A stretch of 64,000 nt of DNA from Haliscomenobacter sp. (GCF_016718685.1 NZ_JADKCX010000030.1:15066-79065); one strand, 5' to 3'; positions 10,198 to 20,503 are shown, counted from the stretch's first letter. Numbers and translations are program-made. Notes: a model not told the origin generated them from the sequence alone.

Positions 10198-11043
10198 TTA
10201 CTTCACGATGCCGCGATAAGGTACGTCGATGGCAATTTTTCCTTTCCATTTTTTAGGCACTTTTTTGCCCAATTCCCAATGGATGGCATTGATAAGCAGG
10301 CGCTGAAAGGCCTCCACTTTAAAATCCTCGGGGTGTCCCAGGGTGGTGGTGAATATCTTTGCGCCATAAGAATTGGTGCCGACCCAGGCCACAGGGTTAT
10401 CAATAGCGGCTTTGTCTGGGTTGACAGATTTGCCCATCAACAACCATTCCGAGCCTTTGGTTGGGTAATCGGGTAACACGCGGTACAACCAGGAACTGGC
10501 ATGAAAACTAGGCGCGACCCCTTTTAAAATGGGATGTTTTTTAGCCGCCTCGATAATCGATACGTCGGTGGTGCTTTCGTGCCCGTAGTGGGTATGTCCG
10601 GCTTTACCACCCCATCCGGGAGGCGCATTGAGGGCAAATTCGCCAAAAGCATTCCAGCGCACCGAGGGGTGATCTTTGGGGAAATTGAAGGCGTGGGTGG
10701 TAGTTCGGAAACCCATCAGGGGCTTTCCCGACTTGAGGTAGTCTTCAATCAAGGCCAATTGTTCGGGGGGTAATTGCCGCCAGCGCAGGTAGAAGATCGC
10801 CAGATCGGCGTCTTTCAGGCTTTCGAGGCCGGGGATGTCTTTTTCGGCATTTTGATTGGGGTAGGCTTTGAGTACCTTGGTTTGAAAGCCGTAATTTTTC
10901 TCTAATTCTGCCGCGATCAAGGGAAGGGTTTGTTCGCCACCGTATTCATGGTCTCCTGTAACAAATACGATGAGTGGTTTTTTCTGCGCAAAAGAAAAAC
11001 AAGCCGCAGAGAGCAGAAGAAACAGGAGAAACCCCTTTTTCAT
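10198..11043 (-). CDS. ThuA-domain protein, secreted
   Basis: Protein of 281 residues with a cleavable signal peptide (residues 1-19, ending FSFAQ). The ThuA-like glutamine-amidotransferase fold shows in IVFVTGDHEYGGEQTLPLI, the LAIFYLRWRQLP strand-turn, GFRTTTHAFNF and NPVAWVGTNSYGAKIF. ThuA proteins take part in keto-sugar and trehalose metabolism in rhizobia, and often accompany PVC-type dehydrogenases and TIM-barrel epimerases in Bacteroidota. It lies 57 bp upstream of the SGNH-cytochrome gene on the same strand, supporting a shared periplasmic sugar-oxidation role (inference). Confidence 0.87.
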   Translation of the reverse strand: MKKGFLLFLLLSAACFSFAQKKPLIVFVTGDHEYGGEQTLPLIAAELEKNYGFQTKVLKAYPNQNAEKDIPGLESLKDADLAIFYLRWRQLPPEQLALIEDYLKSGKPLMGFRTTTHAFNFPKDHPSVRWNAFGEFALNAPPGWGGKAGHTHYGHESTTDVSIIEAAKKHPILKGVAPSFHASSWLYRVLPDYPTKGSEWLLMGKSVNPDKAAIDNPVAWVGTNSYGAKIFTTTLGHPEDFKVEAFQRLLINAIHWELGKKVPKKWKGKIAIDVPYRGIVK

Positions 11044-11147
11044 GGTGTGGTTTTTTAAGTTGAATAGAATGAAGGACTCAGATTTATTTATCGATTAAAA
11101 TTAGCAAATCATTTGAATAAAATACAAATGGAAGCTTTTAAACACAA

Positions 11148-11190
11148 CGAATGACGAATAAAGCCACACCCGACCCTTATTCGCCATTCG
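11148..11190. repeat. Short intergenic inverted repeat (GAATGACGAATA type)
   Basis: Arms of 14 bases at 11148-11161 and 11177-11190 with one mismatch, in the gap between the ThuA gene and a small secreted-protein gene. The unit CATTCGTCATT is echoed just beyond the second arm. May act as a terminator for the 11215-11691 gene; weak evidence. Confidence 0.4.
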
Positions 11191-11214
11191 TCATTCCTTC
11201 ATTCGTCCCTTCCG

Positions 11215-11691
11215 CTACTGCTTCCGCTCAATCAAAGTTGGGAAACTTGCCGTCGTGTAATGTGAGAATTTTTTATCGCTGCTGAATTTGGGTTTGTAGG
11301 CCCGAATAAACGTACCAAAAAAGGCCCGTAATTCGTCAGGTTTGAAGTTGCGTGAATCGGGTTTCACAAAATACCCGATGTGTTTGATGCTGCCGTCCTC
11401 ATTCCAAAACACGTGTAAAAAAACTTTCAGCCCATTGATGTCGTACTTGACATTTTCAGCGTGTTCCTGGATCGTCAGGATAAAATCCAGCCAATGGTTC
11501 AGTGCTTTTCCAGTATCATTGCCTGATACCACCAAAAGATTGCGCGGGTGCTCTACATTTAGCTTTTCGTATGCAGCTTCGTCTTGACCTAAGAGGAAAA
11601 CGGCTGGTAATTGGGCTTGGCTCATGAGCATGGATGAAGATGCCAGTGCACAAACCAGTAAAATAGTAGTTGGAATTAAACGCATGTTCAA
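11215..11691 (-). CDS. Hypothetical secreted protein
   Basis: Protein of 158 residues with a signal peptide (residues 1-27, ending MSQAQ). The mature part has the aromatic-rich segments GLKVFLHVFWNEDGSIKHIG and RNFKPDELRAFFGTFIRAYK, giving an alpha/beta appearance reminiscent of TonB C-terminal or TPM-like small domains, but I do not recognise the family. A second ATG two codons in is an alternative start. It stands alone between the minus-strand ThuA gene and the plus-strand CvpA gene. Confidence 0.65.
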   Translation of the reverse strand: MNMRLIPTTILLVCALASSSMLMSQAQLPAVFLLGQDEAAYEKLNVEHPRNLLVVSGNDTGKALNHWLDFILTIQEHAENVKYDINGLKVFLHVFWNEDGSIKHIGYFVKPDSRNFKPDELRAFFGTFIRAYKPKFSSDKKFSHYTTASFPTLIERKQ

Positions 11692-11941
11692 GGATTTATG
11701 ATGAAATTAACATTTAAACGCAGAATAAATCGACGCTGTATAATATGACGTAGAAAGGAATAGGGAGATACATCCGACAATCAGCTACTTGCGTCGGAAA
11801 ATACTTTCATCTTGTGACTTTTTGCTGCACCTTTGTATCTAAAGAAAGTAAGATTTTACCCCAACTTACCAACCTGTACAACTTCAACTTAAACTTTTCA
11901 ACCCTTAGTCAAGGTTAAAGGTTAAAGGAAAGCAAAAAAAT

Positions 11942-12559
11942 ATGATCATCGACGTACTTTTTTTGATCGTTGCCGCCGCTGGATTTTGGTACGGTTATTC
12001 TCGCGGGATCATTGAAACCGTGTTCCGTTACGTTTCCATTTTTTTTGGGATCATGGCTTCGCTGCGCTTTTCACCCGCAATGACCAATTTCCTTAAAGAC
12101 CTTACGCATTACAATAGCCCGCTGATGTTTTTGGCCGGCTTCTTGCTTACGCTGTTCCTCACCATGTTTTTGCTGCGTACGGTAGGCCGTGGTTTGGAAG
12201 GGGTGTTACAAACCATCAACATCAATTTCATCAACCAGATTTTAGGCGGGGTCTTGTCCGCGGCTTTTTCTATCCTGATTTACAGCTGTTTGCTCTGGTT
12301 TGTCTTGATTTCTGCTTCAACTACGACCAATGAATCGGTCGCAGAGTCCCGTACCTACACTTATTTAAAAGATTATCCCAAAACCGTGTGGGGTTTGCTT
12401 AAACAAGCCCAGCCTATCTTTATGGATTTTTGGGAATATTCCCTCGATGTGATGGATGATGTTCAGAACTTGACCGAAAAAACGGAAACCGAGGACATCT
12501 ACAATATCGAAGACCAGGAGGACAGCGGTACGGTTGACGAAAATAGTCCCTACAACTAA
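11942..12559 (+). CDS. cvpA: CvpA family membrane protein
   Basis: Protein of 205 residues with four predicted membrane segments (about 1-20, 28-48, 63-85, 103-127). The start MIIDVLFLIVAAAGFWYGYS followed by RGIIETVFRYVS is the classic CvpA/colicin V production fold, and the GGVLSAAFSILIYSCLLW segment matches the fourth helix. The last 50 residues are acidic (EKTETEDIYNIEDQED) and cytoplasmic. CvpA proteins affect envelope homeostasis in several bacteria. Its end is followed after 52 bp by the lysoplasmalogenase gene; a hairpin lies between them. Confidence 0.88.
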   Translation: MIIDVLFLIVAAAGFWYGYSRGIIETVFRYVSIFFGIMASLRFSPAMTNFLKDLTHYNSPLMFLAGFLLTLFLTMFLLRTVGRGLEGVLQTININFINQILGGVLSAAFSILIYSCLLWFVLISASTTTNESVAESRTYTYLKDYPKTVWGLLKQAQPIFMDFWEYSLDVMDDVQNLTEKTETEDIYNIEDQEDSGTVDENSPYN

Positions 12560-12576
12560 TTACTTATAGCGCTCGA

Positions 12577-12611
12577 GTTGTATCTTCATCCATTGTAAAT
12601 GGAGATACAAC
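12577..12611 (+). promoter_or_regulatory. Hairpin abutting and masking the start region of the lysoplasmalogenase gene
   Basis: Arms of 13 bases (GTTGTATCTTCAT at 12577-12589 and ATGGAGATACAAC at 12599-12611, one mismatch) with a 9-base loop. The second arm contains the GGAGA ribosome-binding-like sequence and ends one base before the ATG at 12612. In RNA this would hide the ribosome site. It could instead be an end structure for the CvpA transcript, although no U run follows. Confidence 0.6.
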
Positions 12612-13301
12612 ATGCAAACTAGAGAAAAAACGCTACTGATTGTTTTTGCAGTCGCCGCTTTGGGTAATCTTATGGCCACAGTGCTGCCTTCTGCCGAGCT
12701 CAATTACCTGACCAAACCACTGTTGTTGCTAAGCCTTTTGATCGCCTGGCAATCGGCCAATCAACCCGCCAATGCATTCAGCAGGTTAATTGCGGGTGCT
12801 TTTCTTTTTTCCTGGTTTGGTGATCTTTTGCTGATGCTGGTTTCCAGTACACTAGGCCAACAAGTTCCTTTTTTCATTTTGGGTCTGGGTAGTTTTTTAG
12901 TCGCCCATTTGTTTTTCATTCGTGCGTTTTGGCATTGGAAAGGAACGCGCCGTGGACTCATCCAACAAAATCCCTGGCTCTTGCTGCCATTTTTCTTGTT
13001 TTGGGCGCTATTGGTCTACATTTTGTGGCCAGGATTAGGCGATCTGCGCATTCCAGTGCTGGCCTATAGTCTCGTGATCATTGTGATGACAGCCAGTGCC
13101 CACAACCTGGGAAAGTTGTTGCTTACACCTTATTATGGTTACTTAAGTCTGGGAACCATCCTCTTTGTGTTTTCCGATAGTTTAATCGCCATCAACAAAT
13201 TCAGTACACCCTTGCCCCTGGCTTCTTTTTGGATTATGGCGACGTATATCGGAGCGCAGTATTTGATTTATTGCGGAGCGAGAAAAATGAATGATGAATG
13301 A
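12612..13301 (+). CDS. Lysoplasmalogenase family membrane protein (YhhN/TMEM86)
   Basis: Integral membrane protein of 229 residues with about eight hydrophobic segments. Family signatures: FSWFGDLLLMLV near residue 72, and LGLGSFLVAHLFFIRAF near residue 95, with conserved Asp and His residues. Members hydrolyse the vinyl-ether bond of lysoplasmalogens; homologues in bacteria that lack plasmalogens have unclear substrates. It follows cvpA in the same direction, and its last codons overlap an AATGATG tandem repeat. Confidence 0.87.
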   Translation: MQTREKTLLIVFAVAALGNLMATVLPSAELNYLTKPLLLLSLLIAWQSANQPANAFSRLIAGAFLFSWFGDLLLMLVSSTLGQQVPFFILGLGSFLVAHLFFIRAFWHWKGTRRGLIQQNPWLLLPFFLFWALLVYILWPGLGDLRIPVLAYSLVIIVMTASAHNLGKLLLTPYYGYLSLGTILFVFSDSLIAINKFSTPLPLASFWIMATYIGAQYLIYCGARKMNDE

Positions 13302-13358
13302 TGAATGATGTCAGTTTTTTACGAAAGAAAAAATAACTCATAACTCATAACTCATAAC
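13290..13358. repeat. Two short 7-bp tandem repeats (AATGATG and ATAACTC)
   Basis: Three copies of AATGATG at 13290-13310 cover the end and stop of the lysoplasmalogenase gene. About 3.7 copies of ATAACTC at 13333-13358 sit just before the stop of the convergent gene. Both have a 7-bp period, like the units that build the larger intergenic hairpins here, but they do not pair with each other. Confidence 0.65.
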
Positions 13359-13361
13359 TAT

Positions 13362-13835
13362 CTACGGTTTCCCCGTATTCCGGTACCGCCACACAGACCT
13401 GATCATCCGAAACGGCAACACCACCAGTGAAATCACACTGCCCACCCCAAAAAGAATGATTTCGCTGCGCACGTACTTGACCATGGCGCGCAGGGTATCG
13501 ATGGGCATGAGACCGACCAGTTTTTCGGGTTCGTTGTAATCCAAAAAGACCTGGAAGCGATTCATCTCTTGCACCAACATAAAAATTGCGGGAATGCTCA
13601 AGAAGATCAACGCTACTTTTAGCCATTGAATGGTGGCCAAAAAGGTAGTGGGCAACAAAAATAAGTGCCTAACAACCGTGATAAATGTGACGATGTAAAT
13701 GATATTGATGCGCCAAAAGGGATAACCTACGGTATACAAATAAATCGGGGCCATAATCAGCACGACCAACAAAGCGGTCAGCAGCCACCACAACAATTCA
13801 AGTCTGAGTTTTTGAGCAAATGAAATCTCTGTCAT
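13362..13835 (-). CDS. Hypothetical integral membrane protein
   Basis: Protein of 157 residues from the ATG at 13835 (MTEISFAQKLRLELLWWLLT). An upstream TTG would add 12 residues but is a poorer start. Four predicted membrane helices: about residues 14-35, 43-63, 68-90 and 122-142, with a hydrophilic segment (MNRFQVFLDYNEPEKLVGL) between helices 3 and 4. The C-terminus is basic. I do not recognise the family. Its start lies 56 bp downstream of the FemAB-like acyltransferase gene on the same strand. Confidence 0.65.
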   Translation of the reverse strand: MTEISFAQKLRLELLWWLLTALLVVLIMAPIYLYTVGYPFWRINIIYIVTFITVVRHLFLLPTTFLATIQWLKVALIFLSIPAIFMLVQEMNRFQVFLDYNEPEKLVGLMPIDTLRAMVKYVRSEIILFGVGSVISLVVLPFRMIRSVWRYRNTGKP

Positions 13836-13890
13836 GGTATCTTTTTGATGAAAGTGCGCAAATGTAGGCAAAGTGTAAGACTTTTTTTCT

Positions 13891-14803
13891 TCATCGTCCG
13901 AGCATTCTTTTTACCACCAGTCCCATCCTCAGGGTTCCACCAAACTGCCGAAAAAATCCCTCTACCCCCCGCAAACTGCTCCCTTCAAAATCAAAAATGG
14001 AAATGCCTTGGGTTGCCAAATCCTGTAGGGCTTGCCCAATCAGCAAAGCCACGGCTCCGCTATGCGCCGAGGGTAGCCGCCCGGTAGCGGGAGGTAGGCG
14101 TACTGCTGGTCGTAGACAATATAAATAGCGGCTTCAGCCACACCGGAAGTACCGTGAATGGCCGTGTAACAGGAACGAGCCTGCCGTTGTTGCGCTTGTT
14201 CATCCAATTGTAAAAATTGTGCTTCGGAGTAGGGCATGGGAAGTTGTTGCGTCGCAAAACTTTGCCAATTCAAAGCATAAAAATCCTCTGCCGATTGCGC
14301 CTTTTCTATCCGATACTGCTTTTCCGCGTTGCGGATATTGTTGCGTAGGGCGGCGGTAAAATCCTTTTCCAGTTCTCCTTTGCCCAGATCGAGGCAATAG
14401 GTATATTTGATAGCCAAACGAAAACCCTGCCAACGCAAAGCCAAGGCATTGCTCAACTGCGGGTGCCACCTTTGCCGAAAAAAGACATGCCTCGGAAGCT
14501 GTGCCAACAATTGTTCCAGCGCAGTGTGCTCCATGGCATAACGCGTCGCCTTTTTAGCCCCCCTGGAAAATCGTAACAAGGCCCTAAATATGGCGTCAAG
14601 GGGGGCATATCAATACCGGGCAAGAACCATTTTTTAGTACGATAAAATGGCAGGACTCCTATAATTTTCCCACCTTCATCTTTGGCGAGGGCTACGCCCC
14701 ATTGGTCGGGGCATACGGCATCAAGCCACCAGGGCTGGTAAAATATGGGCAAGTGGGTACAGGTTTCCGCCCAGATGCGGTATTGTTCCTCAGGGCTGCT
14801 CAT
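13891..14803 (-). CDS. FemAB/GNAT-like acyltransferase (frameshifted as read)
   Basis: About 305 residues after repair of two lost bases. The first half has the pattern YQPWWLDAV with GVLPFYRTKK; the second contains LRNNIRNAEKQYRIEKAQSA and a cap AHSGAVALLIGQALQDLA with FDFEGSS. This is the BioF2-like/FemAB acyltransferase architecture, acting on envelope or peptide acceptors in other bacteria; the acceptor here is unknown. Breaks: near 14558-14563 (a six-C run on the plus strand, one short) and near 14067 (CGGGCG read as CGGCG). The natural stop is at 13891-13893. The ATG overlaps the stop of the upstream C25 protease by 4 bp, so translation is probably coupled. Confidence 0.75.
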
Positions 14804-17800
14804 CTTAGTAAGACGATTTTCCCAAAACCCTTGTCAAAAAAAGGATCGGCGGCGGAACTGAATAATTTGATGGATTTGCCTTGTACGTCTTTGGCCAACA
14901 CGCGGTACAGGTAAACCCCATTGGCCAATTGGTCGCCGTATTGATCGGTTCCGTTCCAAACATAATCGGATAAGTGAGTGCCGATGCGCATGGCTCCAAA
15001 TTCATTTTGGGAAATTTCTTTGACCAGCTGCCCCGAAACCGTCATGATCTGGATGGAAAAATAGGCTGGTTCTTCCCTCCCCGTCAAGGTGTACACAAAA
15101 CGACAAGCGGTGGTAAATGGATTGGGATAGGGCAAAAGTTGGCTTAAGCTTTGTTCTTGCACAATACGGAAACTCACCTGAAACAAATTGCCTCCCGCCA
15201 GATTGCCGCTGGCATCACGGGCGCGCACAATCAATTGGTGCTCCCCATCCAGAATGAACTGTGGTTGCCATTCAATGCGGGCGGGCTGTCCGGCTTTTTC
15301 CGAAGGGTAAAAAAAGACATCGCCTTGCTTGAACTTCAACAAAATTGGCGGCCCTTGTGGCGGGATGACGCGCACATCAAACAGCGTTGTATCGGCCAAA
15401 AGCAGGTACTTGTTTTCATCACGCAACAAAATTTGAATCAGCGGCGCACTGCTGACCAAATCCTTGTGCAAGATTCGTTGACCGTCAAAAGTGACATCAA
15501 CCACAGGGGCCGCGAGGTCGGTTTTGACAAAAAACGTCCGAATAGCCAGGTTGTTCTGGTAATTGAGCTCCGTTTGCAACAGACCAGGATTCACTTCTAC
15601 TTGTAGCTGATATTTCCCTTGAAAACTACGGGAGTCAATGGCCATATTGAGCAAAAAGGAATCCAGCGCGGCTATGGAGGCAGTTTTGAAAGATTGTACG
15701 GTACTGCGGTTTTGGGCATCTACCAGGGTCAACAACACCTGTAGGCTGTCTAAACTGCCCGTTCCGAGGTTGTAAATCGGTAAATTGAGGCTCAATGCCT
15801 GTCCTTGTTCGATGGTATCTGGCAGCGCTGCAGCACCCAGGCGGATCGCCGCGTCGCCAAAACCATCGTAGAGCACCCTCCAGGACGCTAGTTGGGCGGG
15901 TGTACGCAATAGACTGTCTTGAAACGTTGCGCTCAATTCCAGGTAGGGATACTCCAGGGCGTCAACCGCTGCCAAGGAAATAAAATTTTGGGTTTTGGTT
16001 CCTGCAAAAACCAGCTTGCTGTGTTGATTGGCGGAATCCACGGCTTTGACCGTCCAGATGATGCTGTCGCGTGGAGAATCGGTGGGTGCGGCCCAAAGTA
16101 GTTCTTTCCAGGTTTTGGCGGGCCCAATCCGCCGGGAGCTCAAGGTTCCACTGCGCAGTTTTTCGGGCAGGTCAAAACGAATCAGGGCCGTTCCGTTGGG
16201 GTCTATACTCAGGCTTTCCCCCAATGCTTCGGCGCCTTTGATGTAAGCAAAGGCATACGGGCGGCTGCCAAACATGAGCATATCCCGAATCATGCTGGCT
16301 CCATTGCGTTCCAGTAGCTGGAAAAGATTGGTGCCCAGGCTGACGGAATCCGCTCCCATTTTTCCACCTGAAACGTTTGACCAGCGTCTTGTACGGTCAT
16401 GAACAATACGTAATGCCCGCGTGGAATGGCATCATCCAAAATTGCATGACTTTTTTGCGCTGGTCGGTCGTGTTGGTGGGGAAAATAAAAGCCCAGTCGT
16501 TGTTGTTTTGACTGCCGTAACGTTGAGCACCGTCGCTGTTGTACCAGGGTTGACCAGTAAGGGGGTCGAAAACAGCCACAGCTACCCCTTGTACAAATAC
16601 GGTACGGAAAATGCGGTTGTTGTTGTACAAATAGCGGGTAGGTACATTGTTGGTTTGTGGGTGATAAGGTACCGACTCGGCAATGACGTTGTTGAGCTTG
16701 GACTGAAATGCCAATTTACGCGTTGACGCCTCCCAAGTGAGTTGTTGCTGCTCGCTCTGAAGCAATTGAAAATAATGCGATTGGTTCCAGCCATTACTCC
16801 CACCTGGTTGATATAAAAAAGAACTGTTTTTCCAGGCTTCCACACTACGTGCTGTATCGGGCCGCATCCGCCATAATCACCTGACCATTTTGAAAATTGA
16901 CACTGGCCGGAGACCAGGACAGCAACCCCGATTCCGATTTCAGGGTGTTGCTCAAAAAAACTGGACTGTTGAACAACGCGGTAGTGTCTATTTCTAGTCG
17001 AAAAAATTGATCTTGATTGGTCGCAGTGGCGTACAAAGTAGGCCGCCGTTGAGTGGCCGTAAATATGCCAAAATCAAGGGGAGAAACGGGGGAAAAATCC
17101 GATGGCAATTCGACAATGCGGTTAGCGGGATCGAGGTCTATCAATAAGCGATTTTTACCCAAAGCCGCTTTGCCCAATACGGGCAAGCGCAAGCGCAAGG
17201 TGTCAGCAAAGCCCCGCATCTTGAGTCGGAAGGGGTAGGTGAAAATTTGGCCATCGGGCAATATCCTTTTTACATTGATGCTCAATGAATCTTTGAAATT
17301 TTGCCCCAAATTCAATACCGCCATCACTACAGTAAAAGAGTCCTGATTTACCGTAGGAGCAGCGGGTTGCAGGGTAAAACTGCCCAAATCGGGGGTAAAA
17401 TCAGGGCCTTTGTAACGGTTCATGCGAATGGCCGGATCACCATGCAAACTGAGCTGTTCGCCCATCCTCCGAAAAATGAAGGAGTTGATGCCTTCCAAGC
17501 TGCGCCGAGCCAGATTGTTCATATCGCCTATCCCATCCAGATAATGCACCCCGCCGAGGGCGATAAAACTGGGTGAGGTAAAACTCCAGCGCGCCATCGT
17601 TGGCAAAACCAGATGAGGCAATGTAGGCGATCCCACCGCGATTGGGCACGAGGATGAAACGTTCGCTAAGACTGTTTTGGCGGTCGTACAATTTTCCTGT
17701 GAGACAACCCAGGGAAAAAATCAGCGGGTAACGCCCTGGTTGTTGAACAAGAGGGGGTCATCCAGGCCAAAATCGGTATTGGTCACACCACCATGCCCCA

Positions 17801-19739
17801 AAAAAACTTTGATGGACAGGCCCGCGTTTACCGCTTTGACAATTTCTTCGGTGGAAAGCACTACGGTTTCGCGCTCTGTTTGCTTACGGTGCTGACTATG
17901 GCACCAAAATCATTGTTGCTCAATACCGCAGCGGTCCGCTGGAGCCGAGCCTGGAAGGTAGCAATTTCATTGCCACCATAATTTCCACCCGAAATGTGCA
18001 GTACCCGTTTGCGCCAGGCCAGGGATTGGGTATTGCGCGGCGCATCAAGGTTTTGTTCGTATTCTTTTACTTTGTTGAGGTAATCGCGAATTTGGCTGGG
18101 GTCTTGCGCGGCCAGTCGTCCTGTAGGGATAAAAGAGCTCAATTTGCCGTTGGCAGCAAACATCAGGTTATCTGAACCGGGCGTACCAAATAAGGATAAA
18201 ATGTTCGGGCGCATTTCGGCGTTGCGCTGTCTCAACAGGTTGTATTCGATGCCGTGTCCAATGAGCAACAGATATTTGGGCGTCGCCTCAAAGTACGCGC
18301 CAAAGTTGCGTAAAGCCTGCGGGTGGTCAGGAATTCCATAACCAAACTGGTCAATAATCTGGTTGACATCTGCCACCAATACCTGATAAGCGCCGCCTGT
18401 ACTTGATCGGCGGTAGGCGGCGTACTCTTCCACATAATCACGGCCTTGCCCGTCGTTGCGCAAACGAGCGTGGCTGATGATGACATAATTGGCCTGAACA
18501 TTCCGATAATCGGCAAAAACCACGGGGCTAAGTTGAGTCACCTCGCGCAAGGCTTTGCCCGGATTGAACAGCAAAACTTGGGTCTTTTGAACAAATGAGG
18601 GCAAAGTAAAGCGGTATTGATTATTGCCTAAAGGCTCCAGCACGATCCGTTGCAGGGTGTTTTGTACATAAGCAACCGGTGCCTCGCCGCCATCAAAATC
18701 CGTTACTTCGTAATAACTCTTTTGGTTCTGGGGTTCCAATAAAATAGTAGCGGCACTGTTTCGATTGAAACTAAAATCGGCAGGATACTCAATGCTGGCA
18801 AAAGCTGTAGAAAACGCTGCGCCGGAACCTTCCAGGTTTTCGATGCGCAGTTTGTGGCTGCGACCCAAAGCACTGGCGGCAATTTGCCCGGCATATTCCT
18901 TTACTTCATAGCGCCCCAAGGTATCGTTGAGTAGCCATTGTCCATCGGCATTGTTGGGCGCATCGGTTTTGAATGTGCGCAAACGCAGGCGGTGAAAGCT
19001 GTTCTGGTTAGATCCCAGGCGAAGCTGGAGATAGGCCGGAGCACCTCCTGGAGCAACGTTGCCCAGGTTAAATTCAATTTCCGGGCCTGGGCATAAGTAC
19101 TCCCAAAACCCTCGCCCATATCGTAACTGGAGTAGGCCACCAGGTTTTCAAAATCGTAACGAGTATGATTGAATTGTTCTGAAAAGACGGTAGTGATGGT
19201 TTTCCGACAGCTGGTGGTTCTGGCGGGTAGATTGGTCCAATCATTGGGTTGGTCGAGGTAGCGCAAAGTGGGCTTTCCCACAGGTGCAATGGTCAAAAAA
19301 TAAACTGCAGTATCGGAGACCAAACTATGTAGAGGATTGAGGAGGTCGGTATCGGGGTGTTCAAACAAATGGCGATCCATTTCAGCCCGATTTTTAGCGC
19401 CAATGAATTCAAGATAGCCATTGGGTTGTAGTACTGCGGCACCATTTGATGCATAGAGGGGGATTTCTTTACCCATACAAAAAACCTGGTACTGGCTTCC
19501 AAGGGTTGTGCTTATGGGCAACCCATTAGCTTGCAACAAACTGTAATTCAAACGATAAACCCCATCCTCTGCCACTTTATTTTGTAATAGGCCTGATTGG
19601 GTGCAATCCATTCCCAGCCATACAAGGTATCAGCACCCTGTGACATTTGACCCCAGGCACTAATCTGCAGCATCAACAAAGTACTCAATAGTCCAAACAG
19701 CCGCAGCAGATATATAAGAGGTTTACTTTTTGCGTTCAT
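14800..19739 (-). CDS. PorU-like C25 (gingipain-type) sortase-like protein of type IX secretion (multiply frameshifted as read)
   Basis: About 1645 residues when reassembled. Signal peptide (residues 1-31, ISAWG); N-terminal beta domain (WEWIAPNQAYYKIKVAEDGV); C25 protease region with VSTVSKTERETVV, catalytic His in FLGHGG (codon 17792-17794) and Cys in SLGCLTGKLYD (codon 17704-17706); then Ig-like and CARDB-like segments; then a FlgD-like C-terminal fold (LPYPNPF, YVWNGTDQYGDQLANG). This matches the PorU2-type family. Known PorU cleaves C-terminal signals of type IX cargo at the outer membrane; the role here is inferred. I place eight indels: losses near 19577, 19081, 17880, 17735, 16440 and 16361, and gains near 17559 and 16874. 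Repaired joins such as VIWRMRPDTARSVEAW are smooth. The density is the highest in the window, so true decay cannot be excluded. Confidence 0.75.
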
Positions 19740-19816
19740 AAATTCTGATGGGTTTTCACTGCGCTTTCAAGGCGAAATGCATTATCTTGTTATACCTTAA
19801 CACAAAAATAGCAATT

Positions 19817-20503
19817 ATGATTTTCCCAATTGGTGATGATAATGTTAAAGGAGGCCATTATCCCTTTGTAAGCTATACTTTATTGGCCATAAACATTTTA
19901 GTTTTTTTATTGCAGCTAAGTCAGGGTGACCAGCAAGGGCAATTCATCATGGAGTACGGCGCCATTCCGGCTGAAGTAACCCAGGGCCAACGGGTGTATA
20001 CGCTCATCACCAGCATGTTTTTGCACGGAAGTATTGGGCACATCGTAGGCAATATGTTGTTTCTCTGGATTTTTGCGGATAACATTGAAGCCGTAATCGG
20101 CAGCACCCGCTTCTTGATTTTTTATCTGGCGGGAGGGCTCGTTGCGCATGCCGCGCACATTTTTTTTAATATGGATAGCTCAATTCCCACTGTTGGGGCC
20201 AGCGGGGCCATCGCGGCCGTGTTGGGCGCTTATATGATCATGTTCCCGCAGTCGCAGGTAAAAGTGCTTTTATTCATTTTCCCTTTTCGGGTACCGGCAA
20301 TATTTTTTTTAGGTTTTTGGATTTTCTCTCAATTTCAATACGGCTTAGGCAGCCTGCATGTTGAAACCGCCGAAACCGATGGGATCGCCTATTGGGCGCA
20401 TATTGGCGGTTTTGTATTTGGGGCGGTACGGGGTTTTCCGCTGCGGAACGAGTACATTCGATCCTTGAAGAGGGGTTTTCGGGAAGAGGATTTGGTGGAA
20501 TGA
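19817..20503 (+). CDS. Rhomboid family intramembrane serine protease
   Basis: Protein of 228 residues from the ATG at 19817 (MIFPIGDDNVKGGHYPFVSY). A start 69 bp upstream would add a non-family N-terminus and was rejected. Six or seven membrane helices. Rhomboid hallmarks are HIVGNMLFLWIFADNIE (loop and helix 2), the nucleophile Ser in VGASGAIAAVLGAYM, and the catalytic His in YWAHIGGFVFG. The RVYTLITSMFLHGS segment precedes the oxyanion helix. It cleaves membrane proteins within the bilayer; the substrate is unknown. Divergent from the PorU-like gene, with 77 bp between. Confidence 0.93.
   Translation: MIFPIGDDNVKGGHYPFVSYTLLAINILVFLLQLSQGDQQGQFIMEYGAIPAEVTQGQRVYTLITSMFLHGSIGHIVGNMLFLWIFADNIEAVIGSTRFLIFYLAGGLVAHAAHIFFNMDSSIPTVGASGAIAAVLGAYMIMFPQSQVKVLLFIFPFRVPAIFFLGFWIFSQFQYGLGSLHVETAETDGIAYWAHIGGFVFGAVRGFPLRNEYIRSLKRGFREEDLVE

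Noticed and set aside
13286..13358. Possible CRISPR array
   Set aside because: Units are 7 bp and contiguous, without spacers, and no cas genes are present.
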